Shown here piece after piece: positions 47,708 to 55,963 of a stretch of 64,000 nt of DNA. Source of the DNA: Schaalia hyovaginalis. Lineage in GTDB: Bacteria > Actinomycetota > Actinomycetes > Actinomycetales > Actinomycetaceae. Positions within the stretch are counted from its first letter, which is position 1, and each line of letters begins with the position of its first letter. The stretch is taken from contig NZ_JACHMK010000001.1 of NCBI RefSeq assembly GCF_014208035.1, positions 1 through 64,000 of the forward strand, written 5' to 3'. The notes below the pieces were generated by a model that worked only from the letters and a program-made list of their open reading frames with translations, was not told the origin of the DNA and did no database searches. The position numbers and the translations under genes were made by a program.

Positions 47708-49192
47708 GTGACGAGCGGTTTGGAATTCATCGGTGGAGTCCTCAAGGGCGCGGGGGAGGCCGTCGTCGATTTGGGGAGTCTGATCGCGAGCCTTCAGTTC
47801 GGTGCGATGTTCGACGGTGCGAGGGTTTTGAGCGGGGACTTGAGTGCCGATGAGTTCGCGGCGAAGTATGCGCACAAGTATTCCGATGCCGCCGAAATCG
47901 TGGGCGGCGCGTACCGGGATCCTGCGGCTTTCGCAGTGAGTGTGGGCAAGGGCGTGCTCGACTGGGACACCTGGGCGGATGATCCGGCTCGGGCTCTCGG
48001 CCATCTTGTTCCTGACGCCGCAGCGACGATCGCGACGGCGGGTGCGGGCACGGCTGCGCTGGCGGCCGCGAAGTTGAGTAGAGCGGGCCGGGTGGCACGA
48101 GCTGCGGATCGTATCCACGATGGTGCTGACCTTGCGGCGGATGCGCGTCGTGGAGCGCGCGGTCTTGCTCCGAACGCTCTTGAGCGCACCGATGCCGCTG
48201 AGGCGATGATGGATGCGAAGCGTTCTTCCTCCCGGGTCGATTCCGTTCCCGGTTCTTCTCGTTCGACTGGGAGCCCGCACCCCTCCGCTTCTCTTGAGGA
48301 GCGTCTTGGCCCTGTTCCCACCGGGGGCGATTCTGCGGCGAAGGCGAGTGCGGCGGATGCTTTGGCTCCCATGGCCCGGGCCGACGAGGTGTCCGTCCAT
48401 AATAGGGACGCTTTCCCCGGCACGGATCCCATCGGCAGGCATGACACCCCCGATGGTGCTGCGCACCATGCGCATGCCGAATCCGGGAAGGCTGATCATG
48501 GGGTTTTAGGGGTTGAGCGCCGCGATTTGTCAGAGGCGGAGCTTGCGGAACTGCGTAGTCGTCCGCCCGAGAGTATCCAGGACATTGTGGATGCGGTGGA
48601 CCCGCGCGAGCTGAAACGCAACCCGGCAATTGATTATTCACACGGGCGGATTGATGGCGTCACCCCCGGTGACCTCGTCAAGGATCCTCGTCATTTCTTC
48701 GGTACTCACCCCGACGGCAGCCCGAAGACCTTCTTCGACTGGGTGCGCGACTTCGCCGATCCGGAAAGCTACAGAGCACGATGGCCACAGGATGAACCCG
48801 GGAAGGTCTTCGATGGAATGGTCGACGACGGCACCATTCAGCATCACATCTCCATCGAGGACTACCGCTCGCAATTCGGTTCGACGATCGACCGCATCGG
48901 AAATCCGGGCGGCAGCTATTTCGGCGCCATTGACGACGGCCGCATCGCCTCCTTCGAGGAGCGCGCCATCGCCCCTTCATCGATTCACGAGTCGTATTAT
49001 CAGTACGAGATCGCCGATGGGCCTCTTCCCGAGGGGATCACCGTGACCACCGGCACCGTCGCCCCCTGGCACGGTGCCCCCGGCGGTGCGCGTCAGCTTC
49101 AGTTCTTTGAGAACGGAGAACCCCTGAACGCCGATCAACTCGTCAAGAAGGGGATTTTGAGAGGAGTCGTGACACCCATTGGACTTCATTAA
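47708..49192 (+). CDS. TNT-domain (NAD glycohydrolase) toxin
   Basis: 494 residues from GTG 47708, directly after TAG and in frame with the WXG domain. The middle (VVDLGSLIASLQFGAMFDGA, VLDWDTWADDPARALGHLVP) is the usual linker-helical region of actinobacterial T7 toxins; a Ser/Ala-rich linker follows (150-260). The last 135 residues are a TNT domain as in M. tuberculosis CpnT: GNPGGSYFGAIDDGRIASFE, ERAIAP, YYQYEIADGPLPEG, APWHGAPGGARQLQFF. Arg in ERAI and Gln in ARQLQF match conserved family positions. It should deplete NAD in rival cells. The stop overlaps the immunity gene by 14 bases. Confidence 0.82.
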   Translation: MTSGLEFIGGVLKGAGEAVVDLGSLIASLQFGAMFDGARVLSGDLSADEFAAKYAHKYSDAAEIVGGAYRDPAAFAVSVGKGVLDWDTWADDPARALGHLVPDAAATIATAGAGTAALAAAKLSRAGRVARAADRIHDGADLAADARRGARGLAPNALERTDAAEAMMDAKRSSSRVDSVPGSSRSTGSPHPSASLEERLGPVPTGGDSAAKASAADALAPMARADEVSVHNRDAFPGTDPIGRHDTPDGAAHHAHAESGKADHGVLGVERRDLSEAELAELRSRPPESIQDIVDAVDPRELKRNPAIDYSHGRIDGVTPGDLVKDPRHFFGTHPDGSPKTFFDWVRDFADPESYRARWPQDEPGKVFDGMVDDGTIQHHISIEDYRSQFGSTIDRIGNPGGSYFGAIDDGRIASFEERAIAPSSIHESYYQYEIADGPLPEGITVTTGTVAPWHGAPGGARQLQFFENGEPLNADQLVKKGILRGVVTPIGLH

Positions 49193-49718
49193 AGAACTAC
49201 TCGAAATCGTCACAACAGAAGGAAAGAAGGGGACAAGATGGGCGTACTATCTCATTGACGACGGCGACGATCTCAACTTCGATGACGGGGCCTTGACCTA
49301 TCACGTGTGGAAGGAAGACGAACGCTTCTTCTACGGCACGCACGAACGCGGCGGACCGCCCACCCGGGACGTTGACACGTCCAACCCCGACTTCATGGCG
49401 AACTGGGTCATGCTCGCCTTCATGAACGAGGTCCGTTGGCGCAGGGGGCTCCGCCTCACCGTCATCGATCCCTGCTCGACCCTGGCCTGTCCCGGTTGGT
49501 CGTTCCAAGACGTCGGCAACAGCCGATGGATCCCCGTCCGCCCCGACGGCACCACAGCCGACTTCCGGGTTCGAACATGGGCTCCACGCTTCGAAGGCGT
49601 ATCCGCCATGACATGGATCCTGGACGCCGACCCCCACGAACTCCTCACCTCCTACCTCCACCCCCAAGGAACCCCCCTCCTCACCCACCTCCTCGAACAC
49701 CCCAACACCACCAACTAA
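49179..49718 (+). CDS. TNT immunity protein (Imm61-type), copy 1
   Basis: 179 residues from TTG 49179, embedded in the toxin's last codons, with GAGAGGAG upstream. DGALTYHVWKEDERFFYGTH, FMANWVMLAFMNEVRWRRGL and WILDADPHELLTSYLHPQGT are shared with copies 2 and 3. Soluble protein expected to bind the TNT domain and block NAD access, as IFT does for CpnT. Family assignment (Imm61-like) is from position and form, not a search. Confidence 0.75.
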   Translation: MDFIKELLEIVTTEGKKGTRWAYYLIDDGDDLNFDDGALTYHVWKEDERFFYGTHERGGPPTRDVDTSNPDFMANWVMLAFMNEVRWRRGLRLTVIDPCSTLACPGWSFQDVGNSRWIPVRPDGTTADFRVRTWAPRFEGVSAMTWILDADPHELLTSYLHPQGTPLLTHLLEHPNTTN

Positions 49719-49727
49719 CACCCCCGC

Positions 49728-49844
49728 GCCCCCGGCGGTGCGCGTCAGCTTCAGTTCTTTGAGAACGGGAAGCTCCTGAACGCCGATCAACTCGTCAGAA
49801 GAGGAATTTTGAGAGGAGTCGTGACACCCATTGGACTTCATTAA
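49728..49844 (+). pseudogene. Duplicated TNT C-terminal tail before immunity copy 2
   Basis: The 38 codons APGGARQLQFFENGKLLNAD ... VVTPIGLH plus stop repeat the toxin end at 49076-49192, with small differences (KLLNADQLVRR for EPLNADQLVKK). There is no start codon, so it is a recombination remnant that brings its own ribosome site to the immunity gene. Confidence 0.8.
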
Positions 49845-50352
49845 AGAACTACTCGAAATCGTCGTAAAAGAATGGAACTACCACCTCGCAAGCGACGGCG
49901 ATGATCTTCACTTCTACGACGGGGCCTTGACCTATCACGTGTGGAAGGAAGACGAACGCTTCTTCTACGGCACACGCGAACGCGGCGAACCTCCCACCCG
50001 GGACGTTGACACGTCCAACCCCGACTTCATGGCGAACTGGGTCATGCTCGCCTTCATGCACGGAGTCCGCTGGCGCAGAGGATTCCAAGACATTGCTATC
50101 ACTCCCCACTCGACCCTGGCCTGTCCCGGTTGGTCTTTCCAAGACGTCGGCGAGAGCATGTGGATCCCCGTCCGCCCCGACGGCACCACAGCCGACTTCC
50201 GCGCCTGGAGCTGGGCTCCACGCTTCGAAGGCGTATCCGCCATGACATGGATCCTGGACGCCGACCCCCACGAACTCCTCACCTCCTACCTCCACCCCCA
50301 AGGAACCCCCCTCCTCACCCACCTCCTCGAACACCCCAACACCACCAACTAA
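49831..50352 (+). CDS. TNT immunity protein, copy 2
   Basis: 173 residues from TTG 49831. The N-terminal section (KEWNYHLASDGDDLHFYDG) differs from copy 1 and equals copy 3; WRRGFQDIAITPHSTLACPG and the segment ESMWIPVRPDGTTADFRAWS are specific. The rest is as in copy 1. Part of a tandem cassette of 634 bp. Confidence 0.75.
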   Translation: MDFIKELLEIVVKEWNYHLASDGDDLHFYDGALTYHVWKEDERFFYGTRERGEPPTRDVDTSNPDFMANWVMLAFMHGVRWRRGFQDIAITPHSTLACPGWSFQDVGESMWIPVRPDGTTADFRAWSWAPRFEGVSAMTWILDADPHELLTSYLHPQGTPLLTHLLEHPNTTN

Positions 50353-50361
50353 CACCCCCGC

Positions 50362-50478
50362 GCCCCCGGCGGTGCGCGTCAGCTTCAGTTCTTTGAGAAC
50401 GGGAAACCCCTGAACGCAGCCGACCTCGTTGACAAGGGGATTTTGAGAGGAGTCGTGACACCCATTGGACTTCATTAA
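50362..50478 (+). pseudogene. Duplicated TNT C-terminal tail before immunity copy 3
   Basis: Third copy of the toxin's last codons (GARQLQFFENGKPLNAADLV, DKGILRGVVTPIGLH), 634 bases after the second. Sequence differs from both others at several codons, so tails are alleles and not simple duplicates. Confidence 0.8.
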
Positions 50479-50998
50479 AGAACTACTCGAAATCGTCGTA
50501 AAAGAATGGAACTACCACCTCGCAAGCGACGGCGATGATCTTCATTTCTACGACGGGGCCTTGACCTATCACGTGTGGAAGGAAGACGAACGCTTCTTCT
50601 ACGGCACACGCGAACGCGGCGAACCTCCCACCCGGGAAGTTAACACGTCCAACCCCGACTTCATGGCGAACTGGGTCATGCTCGCCTTCATGCACGGAGT
50701 CCGCTGGCGCAGAGGATTCCAAGACATTGCTATCACTCTCCACTCGACCCTGGTCTGTCCCGGTTGGTCTTTCCAAGACGTCGGCAACAGCCGATGGATC
50801 CCCGTCCGCCCCGACGGCACCACAGCCGACTTCCGGGTTCGAACATGGGCTCCACGCTTCGAAGGCGTATCCGCCATGACATGGATCCTGGACGCCGACC
50901 CCCACGAACTCCTCACCTCCTACCTCCACCCCCAAGGAACCCCCCTCCTCACCCACCTCCTCGAACACCCCAACACCACTTCAACGATGACTCCCTGA
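50465..50998 (+). CDS. TNT immunity protein, copy 3 (mosaic of copies 1 and 2)
   Basis: 177 residues from TTG 50465. The first half reads as copy 2 (HLASDGDDLHFYDGALTY, WRRGFQDIAITLHSTLVCPG), the second half as copy 1 (NSRWIPVRPDGTTADFRVRT), so it looks like a crossover product. The last residues (NTTSTMTP) run into the next cassette. Confidence 0.75.
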   Translation: MDFIKELLEIVVKEWNYHLASDGDDLHFYDGALTYHVWKEDERFFYGTRERGEPPTREVNTSNPDFMANWVMLAFMHGVRWRRGFQDIAITLHSTLVCPGWSFQDVGNSRWIPVRPDGTTADFRVRTWAPRFEGVSAMTWILDADPHELLTSYLHPQGTPLLTHLLEHPNTTSTMTP

Positions 50999-51126
50999 CA
51001 CGACGTATCCTGGGCGGAAGCGCATCCGCCGGAGAAGCAGGATCCTTCAACGAGGGATTCAACAATCACCACGACATGTCCGATCTCCTCAAAACGCACG
51101 AGGCCACACGCTCGAAAGGGGAGCAG

Positions 51127-51552
51127 ATGTCCCACTCAACGCCCAATGTCGGTTTGATCCGTTGGCCCGGGGATGACCACGACCATTTGATGGGTATGCT
51201 TCGTCGAACTATCGAGGAATTCTCCTCCCTCTCCGACTACGTAGCTCGCTACGGCCCTCATGTGGATCGAATCGGCGAGCCCACCGGCAAATACTTCTGC
51301 CACCTTCCCGCAAATGGAAACCCATGTTCTTTCGAAAGCCGATCGCTCGATCCCTTTTCCCTCCACTCCTCCTATTACCAGTACACGATCGATTCCCTTC
51401 CTGAAAGCGTGCACATTCGCACCGGCATCACCGCACCATGGCACGGCTTCGAAGGCGGGGCACGAGGGGTCCAGTTCATCTGGGGCAATATTCCTCTCAC
51501 CGCCATCGAATGCATCGAACTCGGAATCCTCGCCGGAAAGGTACGCGCCTGA
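51127..51552 (+). CDS. Orphan TNT-domain toxin fragment with its own start
   Basis: 141 residues from ATG 51127, behind AAAGGGGAG. VDRIGEPTGKYFCHLPANGN, SRSLDPFSLHSSYYQYTIDS, APWHGFEGGARGVQFIWG and IELGILAGKV form a divergent TNT domain. R in SRSL and Q in GVQF keep the expected positions, though the E-R is replaced by S-R. No WXG or linker domain. Either a donor cassette or a cytosolic toxin fragment; an upstream in-frame stretch (51000-51126) may be linker remnant. Confidence 0.7.
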   Translation: MSHSTPNVGLIRWPGDDHDHLMGMLRRTIEEFSSLSDYVARYGPHVDRIGEPTGKYFCHLPANGNPCSFESRSLDPFSLHSSYYQYTIDSLPESVHIRTGITAPWHGFEGGARGVQFIWGNIPLTAIECIELGILAGKVRA

Positions 51553-51553
51553 A

Positions 51554-52069
51554 ATGTCCATCGCCGATTCCCTCATCAATTTCGCGCGCCGCTCCGGCGC
51601 CCAAGCATTCGCCGCCGAAGGCGGAGGGGTGCGCCTCACCTGGGACATGGGACATTTTTTCCACCACTTGTGGAAAGAGAACGACCAGTACTGCTACGGC
51701 ACGAGTGAACGCTCCGAACCACGGATCGCGACGATGCTATGCCCCTATGAGGAGATCATAGAGAAATGGGCCATCGTCGCGATCGGTGCCGAGGCCCGCA
51801 GACACCTCGGCTTCGCACCGATCGTCATCCCCTCCGCGCCCGAGAGCGCCGAACCTCATTGGCGATTCGAACAGCTGTCTTTCCTCAGCGGACGCCTCGC
51901 CACCGAGGACGGCTTCATCCCGATGGAGCTGCGCGACACCTTCCCTCGTCACCGGAATCTGACAATGCTGTCCCATGTGATTCAGATGGACGCCGATCAG
52001 CTCCTCTCCTCGTATGAAGCCGAAGACGCGCACCCCCTGCTCTCGCATCTGCTTCCTCCCGCTCACTGA
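51554..52069 (+). CDS. TNT immunity protein paralogue for the orphan toxin
   Basis: 171 residues, start ATG 51554 one base after the orphan toxin stop. LTWDMGHFFHHLWKENDQYC, YGTSERSEPRIATM, MDADQLLSSYEAEDAHPLLS are the diverged equivalents of the motifs in copies 1-3 (HVWKEDERFFYGT..., LDADPHELLTSYLHPQGTPL). Likely cognate immunity of the orphan TNT domain. Confidence 0.72.
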   Translation: MSIADSLINFARRSGAQAFAAEGGGVRLTWDMGHFFHHLWKENDQYCYGTSERSEPRIATMLCPYEEIIEKWAIVAIGAEARRHLGFAPIVIPSAPESAEPHWRFEQLSFLSGRLATEDGFIPMELRDTFPRHRNLTMLSHVIQMDADQLLSSYEAEDAHPLLSHLLPPAH

Positions 52070-52104
52070 TTCCCCGAAGTCATCCGCACATCACGAAGAA
52101 ACGA

Positions 52105-52728
52105 TCAGGTGAGGACGATCGCGTCGGCGAGCTCGCGCGGCCGGTCGCATGCGAGGCGCGCGAGGTCCTGCGCCTCCCAGCGGTCCCACCAGGGGCGGTA
52201 GGCCTCGCCGTCGCGCTCGAGCGCACGCGTGCGCCGCACCATGCCCCCGCCTGCGGCCTCGATCCAGATCGCGAAGTCGGCGAGGGGGCGAGTCTGAGGC
52301 GCGAGCGCCCCGCAGCCCTCGAGGATCGTCGGCGCACCGGGGGCGACCTCGATCGGGGGGAGCTCCCGCGAGCGCTCCCAGTCCCATGGCCGGTACGCAC
52401 CGGCCCTTCCCCTTCTCAGGTCTTTCACGAGGGCGAGAGTCACCGATTGCGCTGCGCGCAGCCCGTCCCAACCCGGGAACCAGAGATCCGGGCCGAGGAC
52501 TCGCCACCCGCCCCCGATCCGTTCTTGAAGCGACTCGGCGAGCCCGGCCGCGAAGCTCGACTTCCCCGCCCCGGATAGGCCGTCAACGAGGACGAGCGGC
52601 GTCGCGGACGCCGGGGCCGCAAGAGCTCCGAGCACGAGGGTGAGGAGGGGCTCGGGGATCGTCTCCCCCGGAGCCCAGGAGGCCCGGAGGCCGGTTGCGG
52701 GCGGCCGGGGGGAATCCGGCCCGCTCAC
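52105..52728 (-). CDS. P-loop kinase-like protein in the thiamine-transport operon
   Basis: 207 residues. VLVDGLSGAGKSSFAAGLAE is a Walker A of the uridine-kinase/adenylylsulfate-kinase type, VLGPDLWFPGWDG and PTILEGCGALAP are the usual acceptor region and Walker B-like strand. It overlaps the ykoDC stop by four bases, so it belongs to the riboswitch operon. Role in thiamine metabolism is inference; such small nucleotide-kinase-like proteins often phosphorylate small molecules. Confidence 0.75.
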   Translation of the reverse strand: MSGPDSPRPPATGLRASWAPGETIPEPLLTLVLGALAAPASATPLVLVDGLSGAGKSSFAAGLAESLQERIGGGWRVLGPDLWFPGWDGLRAAQSVTLALVKDLRRGRAGAYRPWDWERSRELPPIEVAPGAPTILEGCGALAPQTRPLADFAIWIEAAGGGMVRRTRALERDGEAYRPWWDRWEAQDLARLACDRPRELADAIVLT

Positions 52729-55193
52729 ACGAGCCCCTCGAAATGCCCGGTCCAGATCGCGATGCCGAGGGCGATCGCGGGGACCGCGGCCGAGGCGAGG
52801 AGCATCGTGAAGTCGGCGACGCCCAGTCGGGATTCGCGCGCCCAGGTCCTCGGCCAGGGCGCCCCGAAGCCACGCGCCTCCATCGTGAGTGAGAGCTTCG
52901 CCGATCGCCGCAGGGCGAAGACGAGGAGTGCGAAGGAGCCGCGCGCCGCAGATACGATCCTCCGCGCATCATCGATCCCCCGGGTCCTTCGCGCCTGCTC
53001 GAGCGCCTTCCAATCGGCCACCATGAGGCCGGTCATCCGCGCGGCCGCGAGGCTCGCGAGGACGGGGCGGGCGGGCAGACGCAGGACTTGGGCGAAGCCG
53101 TCGGCCATGTCGGTCGGGTCGATCCGGGAGAGGAGGAGGATCGCGGGCATTCCCAGCGCGAGGACGCGCAGGAGGATGCCGGCTGCGAGCATTTCCGAGC
53201 GTTCCGAGATCATCGCGGGCCCGAAGGACCAGAGGATCGTCGAGTCCTCGGGCTTGGCGTACAGGAGCATCGAGAGGGAGGCGAGGGGTGCGGCCACGAG
53301 GATCGGCGCCATCCGCAGGGCGAGAGTCTTCGGGTTCATGCGCGAGGCGGCGACGAAGGCGAGTTCGAGGACGAGGGCGGTCCCCGCGGACACGACGTCG
53401 ATCGATGCCAGCAGGGGCGTCGTCATGAGGATCAGGGCGAGGACCTGGGTGACCGGGTTGACCGCGTCGAGGATCGAGCGCCTGCTCGGGGCCTCTTCGC
53501 AGGCCGCGCCGAACGCCGGCGCTGAAGGGGCGCCCATCCCCTTTCCTGAATGCGGGGCCGTGCCGGACCGGTCCGGCATCGGGGGCCGAGCAGGCGATGA
53601 CTCCGAGGCGGGCGGGCGCGCCGATTCGCCGAGCGCGTCGAAGTCGATCACACGGTCCCCCATGGCCTCGACGAATGCCGGGTCGTGGGTGATCGAGACG
53701 AGCGTCGTGCCGCGGTCGCAGGCGCTTCGGAGCAGGCGCACGAGTTCGATCCAGGTGCGCCTGTCCTGACCGAAGGTCGGCTCGTCGAGGATGAGGAGTT
53801 CGGGAGCGGAGATCAGGGCGGTGGCGACTGAGAGTCTGCGCTTCTCCCCGCCCGACAGGGTCATGGGGTTGGCCCCGGCGAGGCTCGCCAGTCCGAGGGC
53901 CGCCAGGTGCTCGTCGACGAGGGCGTCGAGGGCCTCGCCCTCAATCCCCGACTTCCTCGGGCCGATCTCGAGCTCGGCGCGGACGCTGCGGGCGACGAAC
54001 TGGTACTCGGGCTCCTGGAAGACCATGGAGATGCGTCCGAGCAGCTCGGCGGATTTCCAGTCGTGCGGGTCCTTCGATCCGCCGGGGATGCCGGCGGCCG
54101 GTGAAGCCGCGATCGTGCCGCCGAGGGCCGGGAGGAGTCCGGCGAGGGTGAGGGCGAGCGTCGTCTTGCCCGCCCCGTTCGCCCCGAGGATGCACGTCGA
54201 GACGCCGCGGGGGATGTCGAGGTCGATACCGCTGCGCACCGGGTGCTCCGCGCCGTAGCCGATCGACAGATCCCGGGCGATGAGGATCGGCTCGGGCGAG
54301 GGCTCGGGCCCGACGTTCTCCAGGGGCTCCGCCCGGGGGGTCCCGGAGGGCGATTCGCGTTTGGAGGCGCAAACGCCTGCGAGCGCCTCGGCCGCGACCC
54401 GGTCCCCGGGGAGCCAGATTCCGCGTTCGCGCAGCTCGTCGCCCCGGGTGGCGAGGACATCCGCGGCCGGCCCATCGGCTGCGACACGGCCGTCGAGGAT
54501 CACGACGATCCGGTCGACGAGGTCAGCCCACACGTCGACGCGGTGCTCGATGACGACGAGCGTGGCCCGCGAGGCCTCCAGGACCCTGCCGACCGCGTCG
54601 CGCACGCCCGCGACGCCCTTCGGATCGAGGTTCGCCGTCGGCTCATCCAGCAGGAGGAGCCCCGGCTCCATCGCGAGCACGGAGGCGAGGGCGAGCCGCT
54701 GCTTCTGCCCGCCCGAAAGGCGCGAGGTCGAATGTGAAAGAGCGACATCCAGGCCGACGCGGGACAGTGCGGAGTCGACGCGCGGCCAGATCCCCTCGCG
54801 GGGAACGGCGAGGTTCTCCATGCCGAAGGCGATGTCGTCGCCGACGCGGGCGAGGACGACCTGCGCCTCCGGGTCCTGCATGACGAGGCCGATCCGGCCG
54901 CGCTGTTCCTCCGGCGCCCGCCCGTCGATCAGCAGGGAACCGGCCCATTCGCCCTCGTCCTCGTCCCCGAGGAGCCCGGCGAGCCCTGCCATGAGGGTCG
55001 ACTTGCCCGAGCCGGAGGGGCCGAGGACGAGGACCCGTTCACCGGGCGCGATCTCGAGGTCCACGTCGGTCAGGGCCCAGGCCTTGCGGCCCCCGTGCCG
55101 CCACCCCCACGAGTGCAGCGACACGGAGGCGGGCCCGAGGCGCGGCTCGGGGGGCGCGCCGTGGAGGAGGGACGGAGCTGTCGGCTCGGCCAT
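52725..55193 (-). CDS. ECF-transporter energising module: two ATPases fused to EcfT (YkoD-YkoC)
   Basis: Product of 822 residues. First ATPase: LGPSGSGKSTLMAGLAGLLG (Walker A, near 57), LSGGQKQRLALASVLA, LLLLDEPTANLD. Second: LGANGAGKTTLALTLAGLLP (near 330), LSGGEKRRLSVATALI, LLILDEPTFGQD. After a Ser/Pro-rich linker (510-560) comes the transmembrane EcfT part with helices and the ARMTGLMVADWKALEQARRTRG coupling motif and SLTMEARGFG. It powers import by the YkoE S-component. Fusion of both ATPases is usual for YkoD; fusion to the T-subunit is less so. ATG 55193 follows GAGGA. Confidence 0.88.
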   Translation of the reverse strand: MAEPTAPSLLHGAPPEPRLGPASVSLHSWGWRHGGRKAWALTDVDLEIAPGERVLVLGPSGSGKSTLMAGLAGLLGDEDEGEWAGSLLIDGRAPEEQRGRIGLVMQDPEAQVVLARVGDDIAFGMENLAVPREGIWPRVDSALSRVGLDVALSHSTSRLSGGQKQRLALASVLAMEPGLLLLDEPTANLDPKGVAGVRDAVGRVLEASRATLVVIEHRVDVWADLVDRIVVILDGRVAADGPAADVLATRGDELRERGIWLPGDRVAAEALAGVCASKRESPSGTPRAEPLENVGPEPSPEPILIARDLSIGYGAEHPVRSGIDLDIPRGVSTCILGANGAGKTTLALTLAGLLPALGGTIAASPAAGIPGGSKDPHDWKSAELLGRISMVFQEPEYQFVARSVRAELEIGPRKSGIEGEALDALVDEHLAALGLASLAGANPMTLSGGEKRRLSVATALISAPELLILDEPTFGQDRRTWIELVRLLRSACDRGTTLVSITHDPAFVEAMGDRVIDFDALGESARPPASESSPARPPMPDRSGTAPHSGKGMGAPSAPAFGAACEEAPSRRSILDAVNPVTQVLALILMTTPLLASIDVVSAGTALVLELAFVAASRMNPKTLALRMAPILVAAPLASLSMLLYAKPEDSTILWSFGPAMISERSEMLAAGILLRVLALGMPAILLLSRIDPTDMADGFAQVLRLPARPVLASLAAARMTGLMVADWKALEQARRTRGIDDARRIVSAARGSFALLVFALRRSAKLSLTMEARGFGAPWPRTWARESRLGVADFTMLLASAAVPAIALGIAIWTGHFEGLV

Positions 55194-55201
55194 CGGGATC
55201 C

Positions 55202-55810
55202 TCAGACCCTTTCGCGGACCTCGCGGCCCGCGGCGAAGCGGTCGAGGGCGCCGGCCTTCGCGAGTCCCTTGACGAGGGCGTGGGCGAGCATGCCCGCGAG
55301 GAGGGCGCCGGAGATCATGAGGCAGACGAGGTAGGTGGCGTTGAAGACCGCGCCCTTCTCGAGGTTCCCGGAGGTGAAGAGTTCGAGGATCCAGGCGCCG
55401 AGGCCCGCGCCCGCGCCCGAGAGCGAGGCGACGAGGAGGTCGAAGCGGCGGTAGAGGAAGAGGGCGAGGACGATCTCGACGCCGAGTCCCTGCGCGATGC
55501 CGGAGTAGATGGTCGGGATTCCCCACTGGGAGCCGAGGGCGGCCGACACGGAGGCGGCGAGGACCTCGACGAAGAGGGCCGCGCCGGGCTTGCGGATGAC
55601 GAGGCCGCCGAGCGTGCCGCCGATGAGCCAGATGCCCGTGACGAGGCCGCCGATGCCCGGCGTCACCGCTTCGAAGAGCGAGTATCCGAGTCCGCCGATC
55701 TGGTTCCACACGAGGAAGACGAGTCCGCAGGCGACGCCGAGGATCGCGGCGGTCACCATGTCGACGACGCGCCAGCCGAGGCGCGAACGGGTTGCGGTTG
55801 CAGTGGTCAT
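55202..55810 (-). CDS. ykoE: ECF S-component, YkoE family (thiamine/HMP precursor)
   Basis: Substrate-binding membrane protein, 202 residues, about six helices. AILGVACGLVFLVWNQIGG and SLFEAVTPGIGGLVTGIWLI and LGSQWGIPTIYSGIAQGLGV are the YkoE pattern. It lies first in the operon behind a TPP riboswitch, eight bases before ykoDC. The substrate is most likely thiamine or hydroxymethylpyrimidine. Confidence 0.9.
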   Translation of the reverse strand: MTTATATRSRLGWRVVDMVTAAILGVACGLVFLVWNQIGGLGYSLFEAVTPGIGGLVTGIWLIGGTLGGLVIRKPGAALFVEVLAASVSAALGSQWGIPTIYSGIAQGLGVEIVLALFLYRRFDLLVASLSGAGAGLGAWILELFTSGNLEKGAVFNATYLVCLMISGALLAGMLAHALVKGLAKAGALDRFAAGREVRERV

Positions 55811-55855
55811 GAAGGGGATTCACCTCTCTATCGGTCACGTGCGAATGCCGACGAG

Positions 55856-55950
55856 CAGGCAGCCTCCCTACGCCGGTATGAGCCGGTTCAGGTTCGACGG
55901 TCGAGGACCTCGAGTCCTCCTCTCAACCCGGTTGCTCCGGGTTCCCGTGG
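55856..55950 (-). promoter_or_regulatory. TPP (THI-box) riboswitch
   Basis: On the minus strand: CCGGGTTGAGAGGAGGACTC, then GTCGAACCTGAACCGGCTCA and TACCGGCGTAGGGAGGC. These are the two conserved sensor parts (TGAGA near the P2/P3 junction; GAACCTGA and CGTAGGGA at J4/5-P5). It ends about 46 bases before ykoE, so TPP should switch off import of thiamine precursors. Confidence 0.93.
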
Positions 55951-55963
55951 CATCGACCACAGA

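Noticed and set aside
52066..52104. Another copy of the 22-bp repeat (CGAAGTCATC)
   Set aside because: Only about ten bases match and there is no 22-base periodicity or inverted copy.
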